Source: Kocuria subflava
GTDB lineage: Bacteria; Actinomycetota; Actinomycetes; Actinomycetales; Micrococcaceae
Reading direction: 5' to 3'
Length of the DNA stretch: 64,000 bases
Assembly: GCF_012163155.1 (NCBI RefSeq)
Contig: NZ_JAAVUN010000014.1
Span: 1 to 64,000 of the forward strand
Part shown: one piece after another, positions 37,105 to 45,864 of the stretch
Layout of the letters: every line of letters begins with the position of its first letter
Numbering within the stretch: position 1 is the first letter of the stretch
Notes under the pieces: generated by a model
Told to the model about the DNA's origin: nothing
What the model saw: only the letters and a program-made list of their open reading frames with translations
Databases searched by the model: none
Made by a program: the position numbers and the translations under genes

Positions 37105-37155
37105 AGGGTGTGACCACCGCGGTCGTGGCTCAGCTCCAGCAGCCGGTACGCGCCC

Positions 37156-37791
37156 TCAAGCGTTGAGCACGTAGTGCATGAGGTACTCGTTGACGTGGCG
37201 CAACTCCTGCGGGGAGATGCTGTGCCCCATCCCCTGGTACTGCACCTTGGTGGTGTCTGCGTGGGTCAGCAACCATCCGGCGGAGAGATTCACCAGGCGC
37301 TCGGTCAAGACGGGGTCCTGCGGGTCACGGCCCCAGAACAGTTTGAAGGGCTCGGCTTCCAACTGGGCGTCCTGGAAGAACGGCAGTTCCTCGGGAAGCG
37401 TGAAGCCGGACAGCCCGATCACGGCCTCGAACTCCCCCGGCATGGCCCGGACCAGCGACGTTGCAATGGACATGCCCTGGGAGAACCCCAGCAGGGACAC
37501 CGATGACCGTCCCTTGGCCTGCGCACGCACCCAGTCCATGAGCGGCTCAAGAGCTGCCGTGACCTGCTCGGCGCTGAAGGCGTCGTCGTTGTAGAGCGGG
37601 TACCAGCGGTACCCGTAGCCCTCGCGCTGCGGTGCGCGCACGGAGGCCACCACGAACTCCTCCGGCAGTCCGGGCACCAGGCCCATGAGGTCTTTTTCAT
37701 CGGCCCCGAACCCGTGGAACATCACCAGCAGCGGCGCGGTGGGATCCTGTACTGGGTCACGGTTCCAGGCAACAGTCAGTTCTACGGTCAT
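37156..37791 (-). CDS. Carboxylesterase/phospholipase (alpha/beta hydrolase)
   Basis: The 211-residue protein has the dienelactone-hydrolase/carboxylesterase layout: oxyanion region MFHGFGADEKDLMGL near residue 23, nucleophile GFSQG near residue 108, catalytic Asp in WGRDPQDPV and His in GMGHSIS. The size and motifs match bacterial carboxylesterases of the YpfH/EstB group. The lipid or ester substrate is unknown. PLYNDDAFSA contains the AACGACGACG 10-mer. The ATG at 37791 was preferred over 37800. Confidence 0.88.
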   Translation of the reverse strand: MTVELTVAWNRDPVQDPTAPLLVMFHGFGADEKDLMGLVPGLPEEFVVASVRAPQREGYGYRWYPLYNDDAFSAEQVTAALEPLMDWVRAQAKGRSSVSLLGFSQGMSIATSLVRAMPGEFEAVIGLSGFTLPEELPFFQDAQLEAEPFKLFWGRDPQDPVLTERLVNLSAGWLLTHADTTKVQYQGMGHSISPQELRHVNEYLMHYVLNA

Positions 37792-37811
37792 GACCTCCAT
37801 CCTCCCACGCC

Positions 37812-37868
37812 CAACCCTCACGCCACTCGCTCATCAGCCGCTGATGGCGTAGTGCAGTGAGGGTTGGA
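37812..37868. repeat. Palindrome, family B copy 1
   Basis: CCAACCCTCAC (37812-37822) pairs with GTGAGGGTTGG (37858-37868), and the inner CATCAGC/GCTGATG arms pair as well, with mismatches between. It lies between the DUF559-like stop and the esterase start. Two further copies are at 38765-38817 and 38844-38880. Confidence 0.75.
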
Positions 37869-37879
37869 GGGCACCAGAA

Positions 37880-38683
37880 TCAAGACAGCACCCTGGCCCG
37901 AGCCTCGCGAACCAAACGCACCAGACGCGGCGGCGCACCCGGTGGATCGTTCGACCCCGTCACCAGGTCCGCTGCCACCACGCGGATCTCAATCCAGCCG
38001 GCGGCCTCCGTGGCCCGCTGACGTTCGATGTCCCGCACGCGCTGCCCCCGCTGGTCGTGGTGCGCACCTTCGATCTGCAACGAAATCCTGTGGACCGGAT
38101 CGGCCAGAGCCGGCTTGCTGCGCTGCGCCAATGTCCCCTTGTGGAAACCCGTCTGATGTTCATTGATGATGCCGTCCACCACCGCCACCAGCTCATCGTC
38201 CGTGAACACATTGCGCCGGCGGGCAGTCTTCATGGCAGCCAGATCCACCAACGTGCGCGCCGGTGAGGTCACAGACACACCGCCACCGGTCCAGACCTCT
38301 CCCGGTCCGGCCCGGAACAGATGGCCCGCGAACCCTCGGACCCGCAACGGGTTGGCGCTGGAACTCACCGAGAGATGGATGATCTGATCCACGCGGGGCC
38401 GGAACGGGAGGCGGAAATCCAGCAAGATCGCAGCCGTCACGTGGCTGGCCACGGCATCCGGGCGCACGAACATGACTGTCGGCAGACGGGCCATCAGACC
38501 GTCCCGGGTTCCCGTTCCGGGCAGTGATCCGGCCGATGAACGTGCTTCCCAGACACCGGGCATCACCGCGCGGTAGTTGGCACTCCACAGTTGGCGTGAT
38601 GTGACGCCGTGGTGGGTGGCCTGCGTCGTCGTGAACCAGCGGTTCAGCAGAGCGGGTGGTACGGGGACGCGCGGTGCGGGCAT
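37880..38683 (-). CDS. DUF559-like protein
   Basis: The 267-residue protein has an N-terminal part with TTTQATHHGVTSRQLWSANYRAVMPGVW, like the winged-helix AbiEi-type segment found ahead of DUF559 domains. SPARTLVDLAA lies in the middle, and the C-terminal end ISLQIEGAHHDQRGQRVRDIERQRATEAAGWIEIRV has the pattern of the DUF559/VSR endonuclease-like fold. These proteins are common in actinobacteria and their role is unknown; nuclease activity is only inferred. The gene is flanked by family B palindromes. Confidence 0.75.
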   Translation of the reverse strand: MPAPRVPVPPALLNRWFTTTQATHHGVTSRQLWSANYRAVMPGVWEARSSAGSLPGTGTRDGLMARLPTVMFVRPDAVASHVTAAILLDFRLPFRPRVDQIIHLSVSSSANPLRVRGFAGHLFRAGPGEVWTGGGVSVTSPARTLVDLAAMKTARRRNVFTDDELVAVVDGIINEHQTGFHKGTLAQRSKPALADPVHRISLQIEGAHHDQRGQRVRDIERQRATEAAGWIEIRVVAADLVTGSNDPPGAPPRLVRLVREARARVLS

Positions 38684-38764
38684 GCCCTCAGTTCACCGTG
38701 CGGGACCCACCGGGCGGGAGGGCGCCGTCGAGATTGTGGAAAACCTCCGGTGAGCCTCACGCCC

Positions 38765-38817
38765 AACCCTCACGTCACTACGCCATCAGGTGCTGATGAC
38801 GTAGAGACGTGAAGGTT
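38765..38817. repeat. Palindrome, family B copy 2
   Basis: The arms 38765-38789 and 38793-38817 pair over 25 bases with three mismatches around a 3-base loop. The left arm is AACCCTCACGTCACTACGCC followed by ATCAG. Confidence 0.8.
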
Positions 38818-38843
38818 CGAGCGCACGGCAGGACCCGGCGCGT

Positions 38844-38880
38844 AGTGGTGTGAGGGTTCGCGCCCAACCCTCACACCACT
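38844..38880. repeat. Palindrome, family B copy 3 (likely metX terminator)
   Basis: AGTGGTGTGAGGGTT (38844-38858) pairs perfectly with 38866-38880 around a 7-base loop. It ends 13 bases before the metX stop and shares AACCCTCAC-xx-CACT with the other two copies. Confidence 0.8.
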
Positions 38881-38893
38881 CGGAGAATCTGCC

Positions 38894-40069
38894 TCAGCTC
38901 AGCACTGTGGCGCGAACCAGCTCCCCCAGTTGGGCGTCCTCGATCAGGAAGCCGTCGTGACCGGCGTCGGAGTGAATGGTGTGACGTGGCACGGGAACCG
39001 GCAGCGCGGCACACAGCGCATCCGACTCGGAGGGGAAGTAGAGGCGGTCGCTGTCCACGGCGACCACCAGCCAGTCACACGTTGTCCGAGCCAAAGCCTC
39101 CTCCGGGGACCCGCGCCCGCGAGCGACGTCGTGGCTCATCAGAGCCTCATTAAGCGTCAAGTACGCGTTGGCGTCAAACCGGTCTGCCAGTTTGGAGGCC
39201 TGGTGGTCCAGGTAGCTTTCCACCTTGTACCGGCCGCGGGTACCTGCAGCTACACCCAGGATCGACTCGCCGGGCTGCGGGTCCCGGCTGAAGCGGGTCT
39301 GCAGCTCGGCGGCTGACCGGTAGGTGATGTGCGCAATGCGCCTGGCCAGTCCCAATCCGGCCGTTGGGAAGTCGGAGTCGTAGTAGTCGCCGCCGTTGAA
39401 GGCGGGGTCCTGGCGTAGGGCCAGGTTCTGGGCCTGACCCCACGCGATCTGCTCAGCACTGGAGGCAGCGCAGGAAGCCACCACTCCGCAGGCCTGCACG
39501 CGTTCGGGGAAGGTCACCGCCCATTCCAACGCGCGGGCCCCGCCCATGGAACCGCCCACCACCAGCCGCCACGCCTGGATTCCCAAGGCATCCGCCACAG
39601 CGGCCTCGGCCCGCACGGCATCGCGGATGGTCACGAACGGGAACCGGGATCCCCACGGTTTGTTCTCCGGATCCACCGACGACGGCGCCGGGGTGGCCGG
39701 GCCCGTGGACCCGTAACACCCCCCGAGCATGTTGATGCAGACCACAAAGTACTTGTTGGTGTCGATCACCCGTCCCGGCCCCACCAGCCCTTCACACCAG
39801 CCAGGTGCTTCCGCGCGGGCACGTTCAATCTCCGGGGCGTGTTCCCGCACCCGTCCACGGGTCAGGTGGGTGTCACCGGTGAGTGCGTGTTCCACCAACA
39901 CGGCGTTGGAGGCATCTGCGTTGAGCTCACCCCAGGTTTCGTAGGCCAACCGGACCCGGGGCAGGAGCACACCGGATTCCAGGGGACGCTCCCCCACGTC
40001 CACGAATGCCAGGACACCGTCCTCACGGACAAAGTCCCGGGCGCGCTCCGTTCCTCCCACCAAGGTCAT
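38894..40069 (-). CDS. metX: Homoserine O-acetyltransferase
   Basis: This enzyme acetylates homoserine with acetyl-CoA in methionine synthesis. The 391-residue alpha/beta-hydrolase-fold protein has the nucleophile in VVGGSMGGARALEW near residue 158, NMLGGCYGSTGPATP as the oxyanion segment, catalytic Asp in VAVDSDRLYFP and His in AGHDGFLIE. The stop of metY lies 1 base before its start, so metY-metX form one SAM-riboswitch-controlled unit. Confidence 0.95.
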   Translation of the reverse strand: MTLVGGTERARDFVREDGVLAFVDVGERPLESGVLLPRVRLAYETWGELNADASNAVLVEHALTGDTHLTRGRVREHAPEIERARAEAPGWCEGLVGPGRVIDTNKYFVVCINMLGGCYGSTGPATPAPSSVDPENKPWGSRFPFVTIRDAVRAEAAVADALGIQAWRLVVGGSMGGARALEWAVTFPERVQACGVVASCAASSAEQIAWGQAQNLALRQDPAFNGGDYYDSDFPTAGLGLARRIAHITYRSAAELQTRFSRDPQPGESILGVAAGTRGRYKVESYLDHQASKLADRFDANAYLTLNEALMSHDVARGRGSPEEALARTTCDWLVVAVDSDRLYFPSESDALCAALPVPVPRHTIHSDAGHDGFLIEDAQLGELVRATVLS

Positions 40070-40070
40070 C

Positions 40071-41438
40071 TCAGGCAGCCCCGGTGTCTACTCGCGACTC
40101 ACTCGCCGCAGCGGCTGCGAAGCCCAGCTCAAGGTCGGCCAGGATGTCGTCGATGTGCTCGAGCCCAACGGAGAGTCGGACAAAGCCCGGCTGCACCCCG
40201 GCATCGGCCTGTTCCTGCGCGCTGAGCTGGGCGTGGGTGGTGGAGGCGGGGTGGATCACCAGGGAGCGCACGTCCCCGATGTTCGCCACGTTGGAGTGCA
40301 ACACCAACGCATCGGCAAAGGCCTGACCGGCGGCAGCCCCTCCGGTCAACTCGAATCCCACAATGGATCCGGCACCCTGGGGCAGGTACTTCTGCGCGGT
40401 GGTGAACCACGGGGAGGATTCCAGTCCGGCGTAGGTGACGGACACGACGTCGTCGCGCCCCTGCAGCCACTGTGCCACCGCTGCGGCATTGGAGACGTGG
40501 CGGTCCATGCGCAGGGACAGCGTTTCAATGCCCTGTTCGATCAGGAAGGCGTTGAAGGGTGCAATGGAGGCACCTAGGTCACGCAACAGTTGGGTGCGGA
40601 CCTTGAAGGCGTAGGACACGTTGGCTCCGAATGGGCCATCGGCACCGAAAACCTCTCCGAACACAATGTTGTTGTAGGACGGATCCGGGGTGACGAACTC
40701 GGGGAACCGGTCCGGGTACCGGGTGTAGTCGAAGTTCCCGGAGTCCACCACAAACCCGCCGATGGACGTCCCGTGCCCACCCAGGAACTTGGTGGCCGAA
40801 TGCACCACCACATCCGCACCCCATTCGATGGGGCGCAGCAGGTACGGGGTGGCCACCGTGTTGTCCACGATCAGCGGCACCTCGGCAGCATGAGCGGCCT
40901 CCGCCACGGCCTGGATGTCCAGGACATCTCCACGCGGGTTGGGGATGGTTTCTGCAAAGAACGCCTTGGTGTTGGGCTGCACGGCTGCGGCCCACGCTTG
41001 CGGGTCCGCCGGTTCGGTCACAAAGGTGACCTCAATGCCCAGTTTGGCCAAGGTGTACTTGAACAGGTTGAAGGTTCCGCCGTAAAGAGAGGCACTGGCC
41101 ACAACGTGGTCACCGCTACCGGCGATGTTCAAGATCGCATACGAGGTGGCCGCCTGCCCGGAAGCAACCATGACCGCAGCAACACCGCCCTCCAGGGAGG
41201 CCACACGGTTCTCCACCACTTCCACGGTGGGGTTGGTCAAGCGCGTGTAAATGGGGCCGAGTTCCTGCAGCGCAAAACGGCCGGCGGCGGTGGCGGAGTC
41301 GGGAAACACAAAGGACGTGGTCTGCTGAATGGGCAGCGCCCGCGCGCCGGATCCGGGATCCGGGGCCTGTCCGGCGTGGATCTGACGGGTTTCGAAGTTC
41401 CAGCCTGCGGGGTTGGCCGGGGTGGGAGAGTCGCTCAT
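40071..41438 (-). CDS. metY: O-acetylhomoserine sulfhydrylase
   Basis: This PLP enzyme makes homocysteine from O-acetylhomoserine and sulfide. The 455-residue protein has [13 protein letters not shown] at the start, the PLP lysine in [11 protein letters not shown] near residue 245, and the [20 protein letters not shown] block. The ATG at 41438 follows AGGAG at 5 bases. A SAM-IV riboswitch lies about 104 bases upstream, so high SAM should switch the unit off. Confidence 0.95.
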   Translation of the reverse strand: MSDSPTPANPAGWNFETRQIHAGQAPDPGSGARALPIQQTTSFVFPDSATAAGRFALQELGPIYTRLTNPTVEVVENRVASLEGGVAAVMVASGQAATSYAILNIAGSGDHVVASASLYGGTFNLFKYTLAKLGIEVTFVTEPADPQAWAAAVQPNTKAFFAETIPNPRGDVLDIQAVAEAAHAAEVPLIVDNTVATPYLLRPIEWGADVVVHSATKFLGGHGTSIGGFVVDSGNFDYTRYPDRFPEFVTPDPSYNNIVFGEVFGADGPFGANVSYAFKVRTQLLRDLGASIAPFNAFLIEQGIETLSLRMDRHVSNAAAVAQWLQGRDDVVSVTYAGLESSPWFTTAQKYLPQGAGSIVGFELTGGAAAGQAFADALVLHSNVANIGDVRSLVIHPASTTHAQLSAQEQADAGVQPGFVRLSVGLEHIDDILADLELGFAAAAASESRVDTGAA

Positions 41439-41541
41439 CGGTGGCTCCTGGTCTCAGGGGTCGTGAGCCGGGCCCGGCACGGTCCCAGTGCCACCCCGGG
41501 TCCGCGACCCGCGCTTGCCGGAACACGTTTGTATCCGGCCC

Positions 41542-41620
41542 GGTCCTCACCCAGGGCACCCCACCGCGGTTGGAGGGTTGCCGGCCAGCAAGCTGGGGCT
41601 TGACGCTGGCTCTCGTGACC
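41542..41620 (-). promoter_or_regulatory. SAM-IV riboswitch controlling metY-metX
   Basis: On the minus strand, starting at 41620, the sequence reads GGTCACGAGAGCCAGCGTCA, then CTTGCTGGCCGGCAACCCTC, CAACCGCGGTGGGGTGCC and the closing GGGTGAGGACC. These are the conserved blocks of the actinobacterial SAM-IV aptamer, including the P1 pairing of GGTC with GACC. The downstream expression platform (41443-41541) has GC-rich hairpins and the metY ribosome site. A weak promoter, TTGCAG/GAGAAT, lies upstream; the far side (41621-41693) holds the short gap to the CPBP gene. Confidence 0.93.
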
Positions 41621-41693
41621 GCCTTCATTCTCCGGTGTGGGCGGCGTGATCTGCAACCCGGATCACGACGACGCCCCGGTGTGACCCCGGATC

Positions 41694-42542
41694 TCAGCCG
41701 AAGAACCAGGCTCCTGCCAAGAACCCCACGGCATCCAGCAGGAAGTGGGCAATCACCAGCGGCATGATCCGTCCTGTGCGCCGGTAGATCCACAGGAACA
41801 CCAGCCCCATGACCACGTTGCCCAACGCCGGGCCTATGCCTTGGTAGAGGTGGTAGCTGCCGCGCAGCAGTGCCGTACCGATCAGCACCATCGGCCAGCT
41901 CCAGCCCACCCGCAGCAGACGGTCGGCAAGGAAGGCCACCACAATGACTTCCTCCACCAGGGAGTGCCGCAGGGCCTGGGCCAGCAACAGCAGGATGTTC
42001 CACCACTCGGTTCCCCCGGCATTGGTGGTCAGTTCCGCCGTGATGCCCAGCGCCCTGCCGGCTTGGTAGAGCCCCAAAGTCCCCAGACCCATCACCAAGA
42101 ACAGCAGCGCACCCAATGCCACGTCAGGCAGCGGCGCTGTGAAGTCCAGGCCTATCCGGCGGACCACGGTCCTGAGCTGACCGGCAGAACCTGCCAGGAA
42201 GTACAGCGCCAACACCACCGGGACAAAAGCCAAGACGATGGTGAGCACCTGGCGCAGCACGTCAAAAACCGGGGAGGCACTCATGGCCCGGTTCATGGTG
42301 GCCTGGGAGTCAGCAATCCCGGTGGTGGTGGCAACTTCAGCCAAGCTGAGCACCGACCACAGCGCGCTGGCACCCACGGAAACACCCAGCACCACCAGGA
42401 TCTGCAACCACAGATCCAGCCGTTGCCCACCGAATGCGGGCTCGGCACGGTGGGCGGGGGCGGCGTCGTCGTGATGGCCGGCCGTGGCGTCCGCAGCCGC
42501 AGGTGTGCGGCGGTCTGCAGGTTCGGGTGGCAGTGAACTCAT
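41694..42542 (-). CDS. CPBP-family intramembrane metalloprotease homologue
   Basis: The 282-residue protein has about eight hydrophobic segments. The glutamate motif is LVEEVIVVAFLADRLLRVG near residue 196, and RGSYHLYQGIGPALGN carries the histidine; these are CPBP/Abi motifs, although the usual EExxxR is altered (EEVIVVA, with Arg further on). CPBP proteases may process prenylated or lipidated proteins. The polar N-terminus has an HHDDAAP run. ATG 42542 was chosen since GGAG lies 4 bases upstream. Confidence 0.82.
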   Translation of the reverse strand: MSSLPPEPADRRTPAAADATAGHHDDAAPAHRAEPAFGGQRLDLWLQILVVLGVSVGASALWSVLSLAEVATTTGIADSQATMNRAMSASPVFDVLRQVLTIVLAFVPVVLALYFLAGSAGQLRTVVRRIGLDFTAPLPDVALGALLFLVMGLGTLGLYQAGRALGITAELTTNAGGTEWWNILLLLAQALRHSLVEEVIVVAFLADRLLRVGWSWPMVLIGTALLRGSYHLYQGIGPALGNVVMGLVFLWIYRRTGRIMPLVIAHFLLDAVGFLAGAWFFG

Positions 42543-42579
42543 GGGCTCCATTGTGCGGCAACACGATAAGTTGGGCGCC

Positions 42580-44811
42580 ATGAACCCCACCCCCGAACTG
42601 CCTGCGCACGCACCCGTGACCGACCGCCGCGAGTCCACCCGTGATTTCCACGGTGACCGTTTTGTGGACCACTACGAGTGGCTGCGGGACAAGGACTCCC
42701 CCCAGGTTCTGGCGCATCTGGAGGCCGAAACCGCCTTCGCAGAAGCCTCCACGGCTCATTTGGCCCCGCTGCGAGAACAGATTTTCCAGGAGATCAAGGG
42801 CCGTGTGCAGGAAACGGATCTGTCCGTGCCCTACCGCCGCGGTGACTGGTGGTACTTCGGGCGCACGGTGGAAGGCGGGGAACACGGCATCCGCTGCAGG
42901 GTCCCCGCCACCGTTCCCGTGAACGACGACGACGCCTGGACCCCGCCCGTCGTGCAAGCCGACACCGCACTGCCGGGTGAACAAGTGTTGCTGGATGGCA
43001 ATGCGGAAGCTGCGGAGCACGATTTCTGGTCACTGGGAAGTTTTGACGTGACCCCGGATGGGCGGTGGATGCTGTGGGCGGCGGACACCACCGGGGACGA
43101 ACGCTTCACGGTGCGGGTCAAGAACCTGGACTCTGGAGAGATCCTGACCGATCAGATCCCAGAAACCTCCTACGGCGCTTTCCTCTCCCCGGACGGTGCC
43201 TCCGTGTTCTACACGGAGGTGGATGAGTCATGGCGTCCGTGGCGGGTGCGTCGGCATTTGCTAGGCACACCGGTGGCTGAGGACTCCGTGGTTGCTGTGG
43301 AAGAGGACCCGGGGCTGTGGTTGTCGGCCGGGCTCTCCGCGGACCGGCAATGGCTGGTGCTGGATGCGGGATGCTCCGACTATTCGGAAGTCTCCCTCCT
43401 GCGCTTGGATGCCTCCGCGGGGACGCAACCGCGGGTGGTGATTCCACGTGCGGATCGCATCCTGTACCAGGCAGAGCCCGTGGTGGTGGATGGCCGTACC
43501 GTGGTGCTGGTCTCCCACGACCACCAGGCCCCGGACGGACGGGTGTCCTTGCTGGAATTCGACCGGCTGGGGCAGTCCCTGACGGAGGTCCAGCCGGTGG
43601 ACGTGGTTCCGGCCCAGCCGGGTCTGCGCATCATGGGATTCGCGGTGCTGGAGCACCACGTGGTGTTCTCTGCCCGGGCGGAGATGATGCCATCCGTGCT
43701 GGTGCTGCCGCTGGCGGGATTGGGGACGCAGCATCAGGGTGAACCTGTGCTGGTTGGGGTGGGCTGCCCCGTTGGTTCGCGTGAGGTGGCCCTGGAGAGC
43801 ATTGAGGTGCTGGCTGCCGAACATGACTCCCCCGTCCTGCGCTTCACTGCCGAGTCCTTCACCCGGCCCACCCGCGTGTACGACCTTGTCCTGGCTGCTG
43901 ATGGCTCCTTGGGGCAGCCGATCCTGCGTCAGGAAAAGGCCGTGCTGGGTGGGTACAACGCAGAGGACTACACGGTCGAGCGAGACTTTGCGCAGGCTGC
44001 CGACGGCACGCACATCCCGATCACGCTGATCCGCCGCCGGGACGTCACCGACCCGGCACCGGCGATCGTGTACGCCTACGGGTCCTACGAGATCAGCATG
44101 GACCCGGCCTTCTCCTACTCCCGGGTCTCCCTGCTGGACCGCGGTGCCACGTGGGTGATTGCCCACGTCCGCGGCGGTGGTGAACTGGGCCGGGCCTGGT
44201 ATGAGGACGGCAAAAAGCTGCACAAGGCCAACACCTTCACGGACGTTGTGGCGGTGACGCAGCACGTCGGTGCTCGGGCTGACATCGATTCCTCCCGGGT
44301 GGTGCTCATGGGTGGATCCGCCGGTGGTCTGCTGGTGGGGGCAGTGTTGAACCTGGCCCCGGAGCTGTACTGCGGGGCGGTGGCTTCCGTGCCCTTTGTG
44401 GATCCCCTGACCTCCATCCTCATGCCGGAACTGCCCCTGACCGCATTGGAGTGGGAGGAATGGGGCAACCCCATCCAGGACGCTGAGGTCTACCGCTGCA
44501 TGAAGGCCTACTCCCCGTACGAGAACATCCGCCCCGCCGTCGTCGTCCCCGGTGACAACGACGACGCTGCACCGTCACCGGTGTACCCGCCCATCCTGGC
44601 GGTGACCTCCCTGCACGACACCCGTGTGTTGTACGTGGAGCCGGCAAAGTGGGTGGCTGCCCTGCGCCATGCCCACCCCGATTCAGCGGATCAGGTGCTC
44701 ATGCGCATCGAGATGGCGGGTGGCCACGGTGGGGCATCGGGACGTTACCAGCGGTGGCGGGACACCGCGTGGGAGGACGCCTGGGCCCTGGAACGCCTGG
44801 CCCTCGCCTGA
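42580..44811 (+). CDS. ptrB: Oligopeptidase B (S9A serine peptidase)
   Basis: The 743-residue peptidase cleaves short peptides after basic residues in the cytosol. The beta-propeller starts near residue 70, and the catalytic domain has Ser in MGGSAGGLLVG (near residue 578), Asp in TSLHDTRV and His in GGHGGASG. Two poorly conserved insertions carry VNDDDAWTPP (near residue 115) and VVVPGDNDDAAPSP (near residue 652), each encoded by AACGACGACG. The second sits between YSPYENIR and YPPILAVTSLHD, where E. coli PtrB has only a short link. It converges on a CPBP gene across palindrome A copy 2. Confidence 0.93.
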   Translation: MNPTPELPAHAPVTDRRESTRDFHGDRFVDHYEWLRDKDSPQVLAHLEAETAFAEASTAHLAPLREQIFQEIKGRVQETDLSVPYRRGDWWYFGRTVEGGEHGIRCRVPATVPVNDDDAWTPPVVQADTALPGEQVLLDGNAEAAEHDFWSLGSFDVTPDGRWMLWAADTTGDERFTVRVKNLDSGEILTDQIPETSYGAFLSPDGASVFYTEVDESWRPWRVRRHLLGTPVAEDSVVAVEEDPGLWLSAGLSADRQWLVLDAGCSDYSEVSLLRLDASAGTQPRVVIPRADRILYQAEPVVVDGRTVVLVSHDHQAPDGRVSLLEFDRLGQSLTEVQPVDVVPAQPGLRIMGFAVLEHHVVFSARAEMMPSVLVLPLAGLGTQHQGEPVLVGVGCPVGSREVALESIEVLAAEHDSPVLRFTAESFTRPTRVYDLVLAADGSLGQPILRQEKAVLGGYNAEDYTVERDFAQAADGTHIPITLIRRRDVTDPAPAIVYAYGSYEISMDPAFSYSRVSLLDRGATWVIAHVRGGGELGRAWYEDGKKLHKANTFTDVVAVTQHVGARADIDSSRVVLMGGSAGGLLVGAVLNLAPELYCGAVASVPFVDPLTSILMPELPLTALEWEEWGNPIQDAEVYRCMKAYSPYENIRPAVVVPGDNDDAAPSPVYPPILAVTSLHDTRVLYVEPAKWVAALRHAHPDSADQVLMRIEMAGGHGGASGRYQRWRDTAWEDAWALERLALA

Positions 44812-44834
44812 CCCACACCCTCCCCCTCCCCTCA

Positions 44835-44901
44835 CCCGCCGAATAGGCCTTTTGATCGCCCCTGACCCACTCAGCAGCGATCAAAAGGCCTATTCGGCGG
44901 G
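44835..44901. repeat. Long palindrome, family A copy 2
   Basis: The arms 44835-44859 and 44877-44901 match perfectly over 25 bases (CCCGCCGAATAGGCCTTTTG then ATCGC) around a 17-base loop. The right arm overlaps the last codons and stop of the CPBP gene on the minus strand. It can act as a bidirectional terminator for the convergent genes. It is related to the copy at 71-154. Confidence 0.9.
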
Positions 44902-45765
44902 GAGAACAGTGCGAGGGTGCCAGACCGGGACAGCCTTGGCCGGGTGGCGTTCCAGGAACAACACCAGGGGAATCACGCCCAAGCTCAACACCATGCTGGT
45001 CAGAGCCACCGGCCACAGCGCCACAGTCTGCGGCACCCACACCAACTCGATGAACACTCCCGCCAAGTTGGAGCCCATGTGCCAGCCCAGGGGCACCCAC
45101 AGGGAACCCGTGCGCACGGCGGCCCATGCCAGCACGCAGCCAAAGATCAACAATTCGGCAAAACGTAGACCGATCCACGTGGCGGATCCGTTCTGCGCAG
45201 CCAAATTCGGGGCGTGGGCAGCAGAGAAGAGGGCACCGCTGAGCAGGATCACACCCACCAGCGGCCACTTGTTCTCCGTGAGGCGCACCAGGACTCCGCG
45301 GTAGACCAACTCCTCCGGCAGGGCCGTGGCCAGACATCCGATGACCACAGCACCCAAAGCACCAAAGAACGCCGCACGCGGCAGCCACACCCCCATGGGT
45401 GTGGTGGCACCAGTCATCAGGAACACCGCGCCGGAGATCCCGGTCAGCAAACCCGCCACCACCAAGGCAGCAACAAAGGCCCTGGGCCGTTGGGCGCCCG
45501 AACGGATGTCTGCCCCCATGGCCGAATCACGCACTGCCGGAGCTGACCCCACGGCCTGGTCCCACCGGTGAAAACCCAGATCATGCAGATTCCGCTTGGC
45601 CATGATGAACCAGATCAGCAGCACCACCACGGGCTGGGCAAAGAACACGGCTTCCCACGGCCAGTCCCGAATGGCCATGCGCATGGAGATGAACAAACCG
45701 GCCACCAACGTGGCCAGAACCGCCGCCAAGGGGCGATCCCTGACCAGTCGTTGGAGTCCTCGCAT
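44890..45765 (-). CDS. CPBP-family intramembrane metalloprotease
   Basis: The 291-residue protein has about eight hydrophobic segments and complete CPBP motifs: EELVYRGVLVRL near residue 150, FSAAHAPNLAAQNG and GWHMGSNLAG, with the conserved Glu-Glu, Arg and two His. It is expected to be an intramembrane Glu/His protease, often linked to bacteriocin self-immunity or protein processing. The final residues RTVLPAE and the TAG are encoded inside the right arm of palindrome A. A hairpin separates it from gatB. Confidence 0.88.
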   Translation of the reverse strand: MRGLQRLVRDRPLAAVLATLVAGLFISMRMAIRDWPWEAVFFAQPVVVLLIWFIMAKRNLHDLGFHRWDQAVGSAPAVRDSAMGADIRSGAQRPRAFVAALVVAGLLTGISGAVFLMTGATTPMGVWLPRAAFFGALGAVVIGCLATALPEELVYRGVLVRLTENKWPLVGVILLSGALFSAAHAPNLAAQNGSATWIGLRFAELLIFGCVLAWAAVRTGSLWVPLGWHMGSNLAGVFIELVWVPQTVALWPVALTSMVLSLGVIPLVLFLERHPAKAVPVWHPRTVLPAE

Positions 45766-45794
45766 GCCTCAGAGCCTATCCGTGCCCCACTTGG

Positions 45795-45840
45795 GCATGG
45801 AAAATGCGGATTCCGAAGCCGAAATCCGCATTTTCCATGC
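45795..45840 (-). terminator. Terminator-like palindrome after gatB
   Basis: GCATGGAAAATGCGGATT (45795-45812) pairs perfectly with 45823-45840 around a 10-base loop, 25 bases past the gatB stop. The outer pairs are AT-rich (AAAATG/CATTTT), which on the minus strand puts TTTT inside the stem. Confidence 0.75.
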
Positions 45841-45864
45841 TCAAACCTCCGGAACCGAAGGCAC

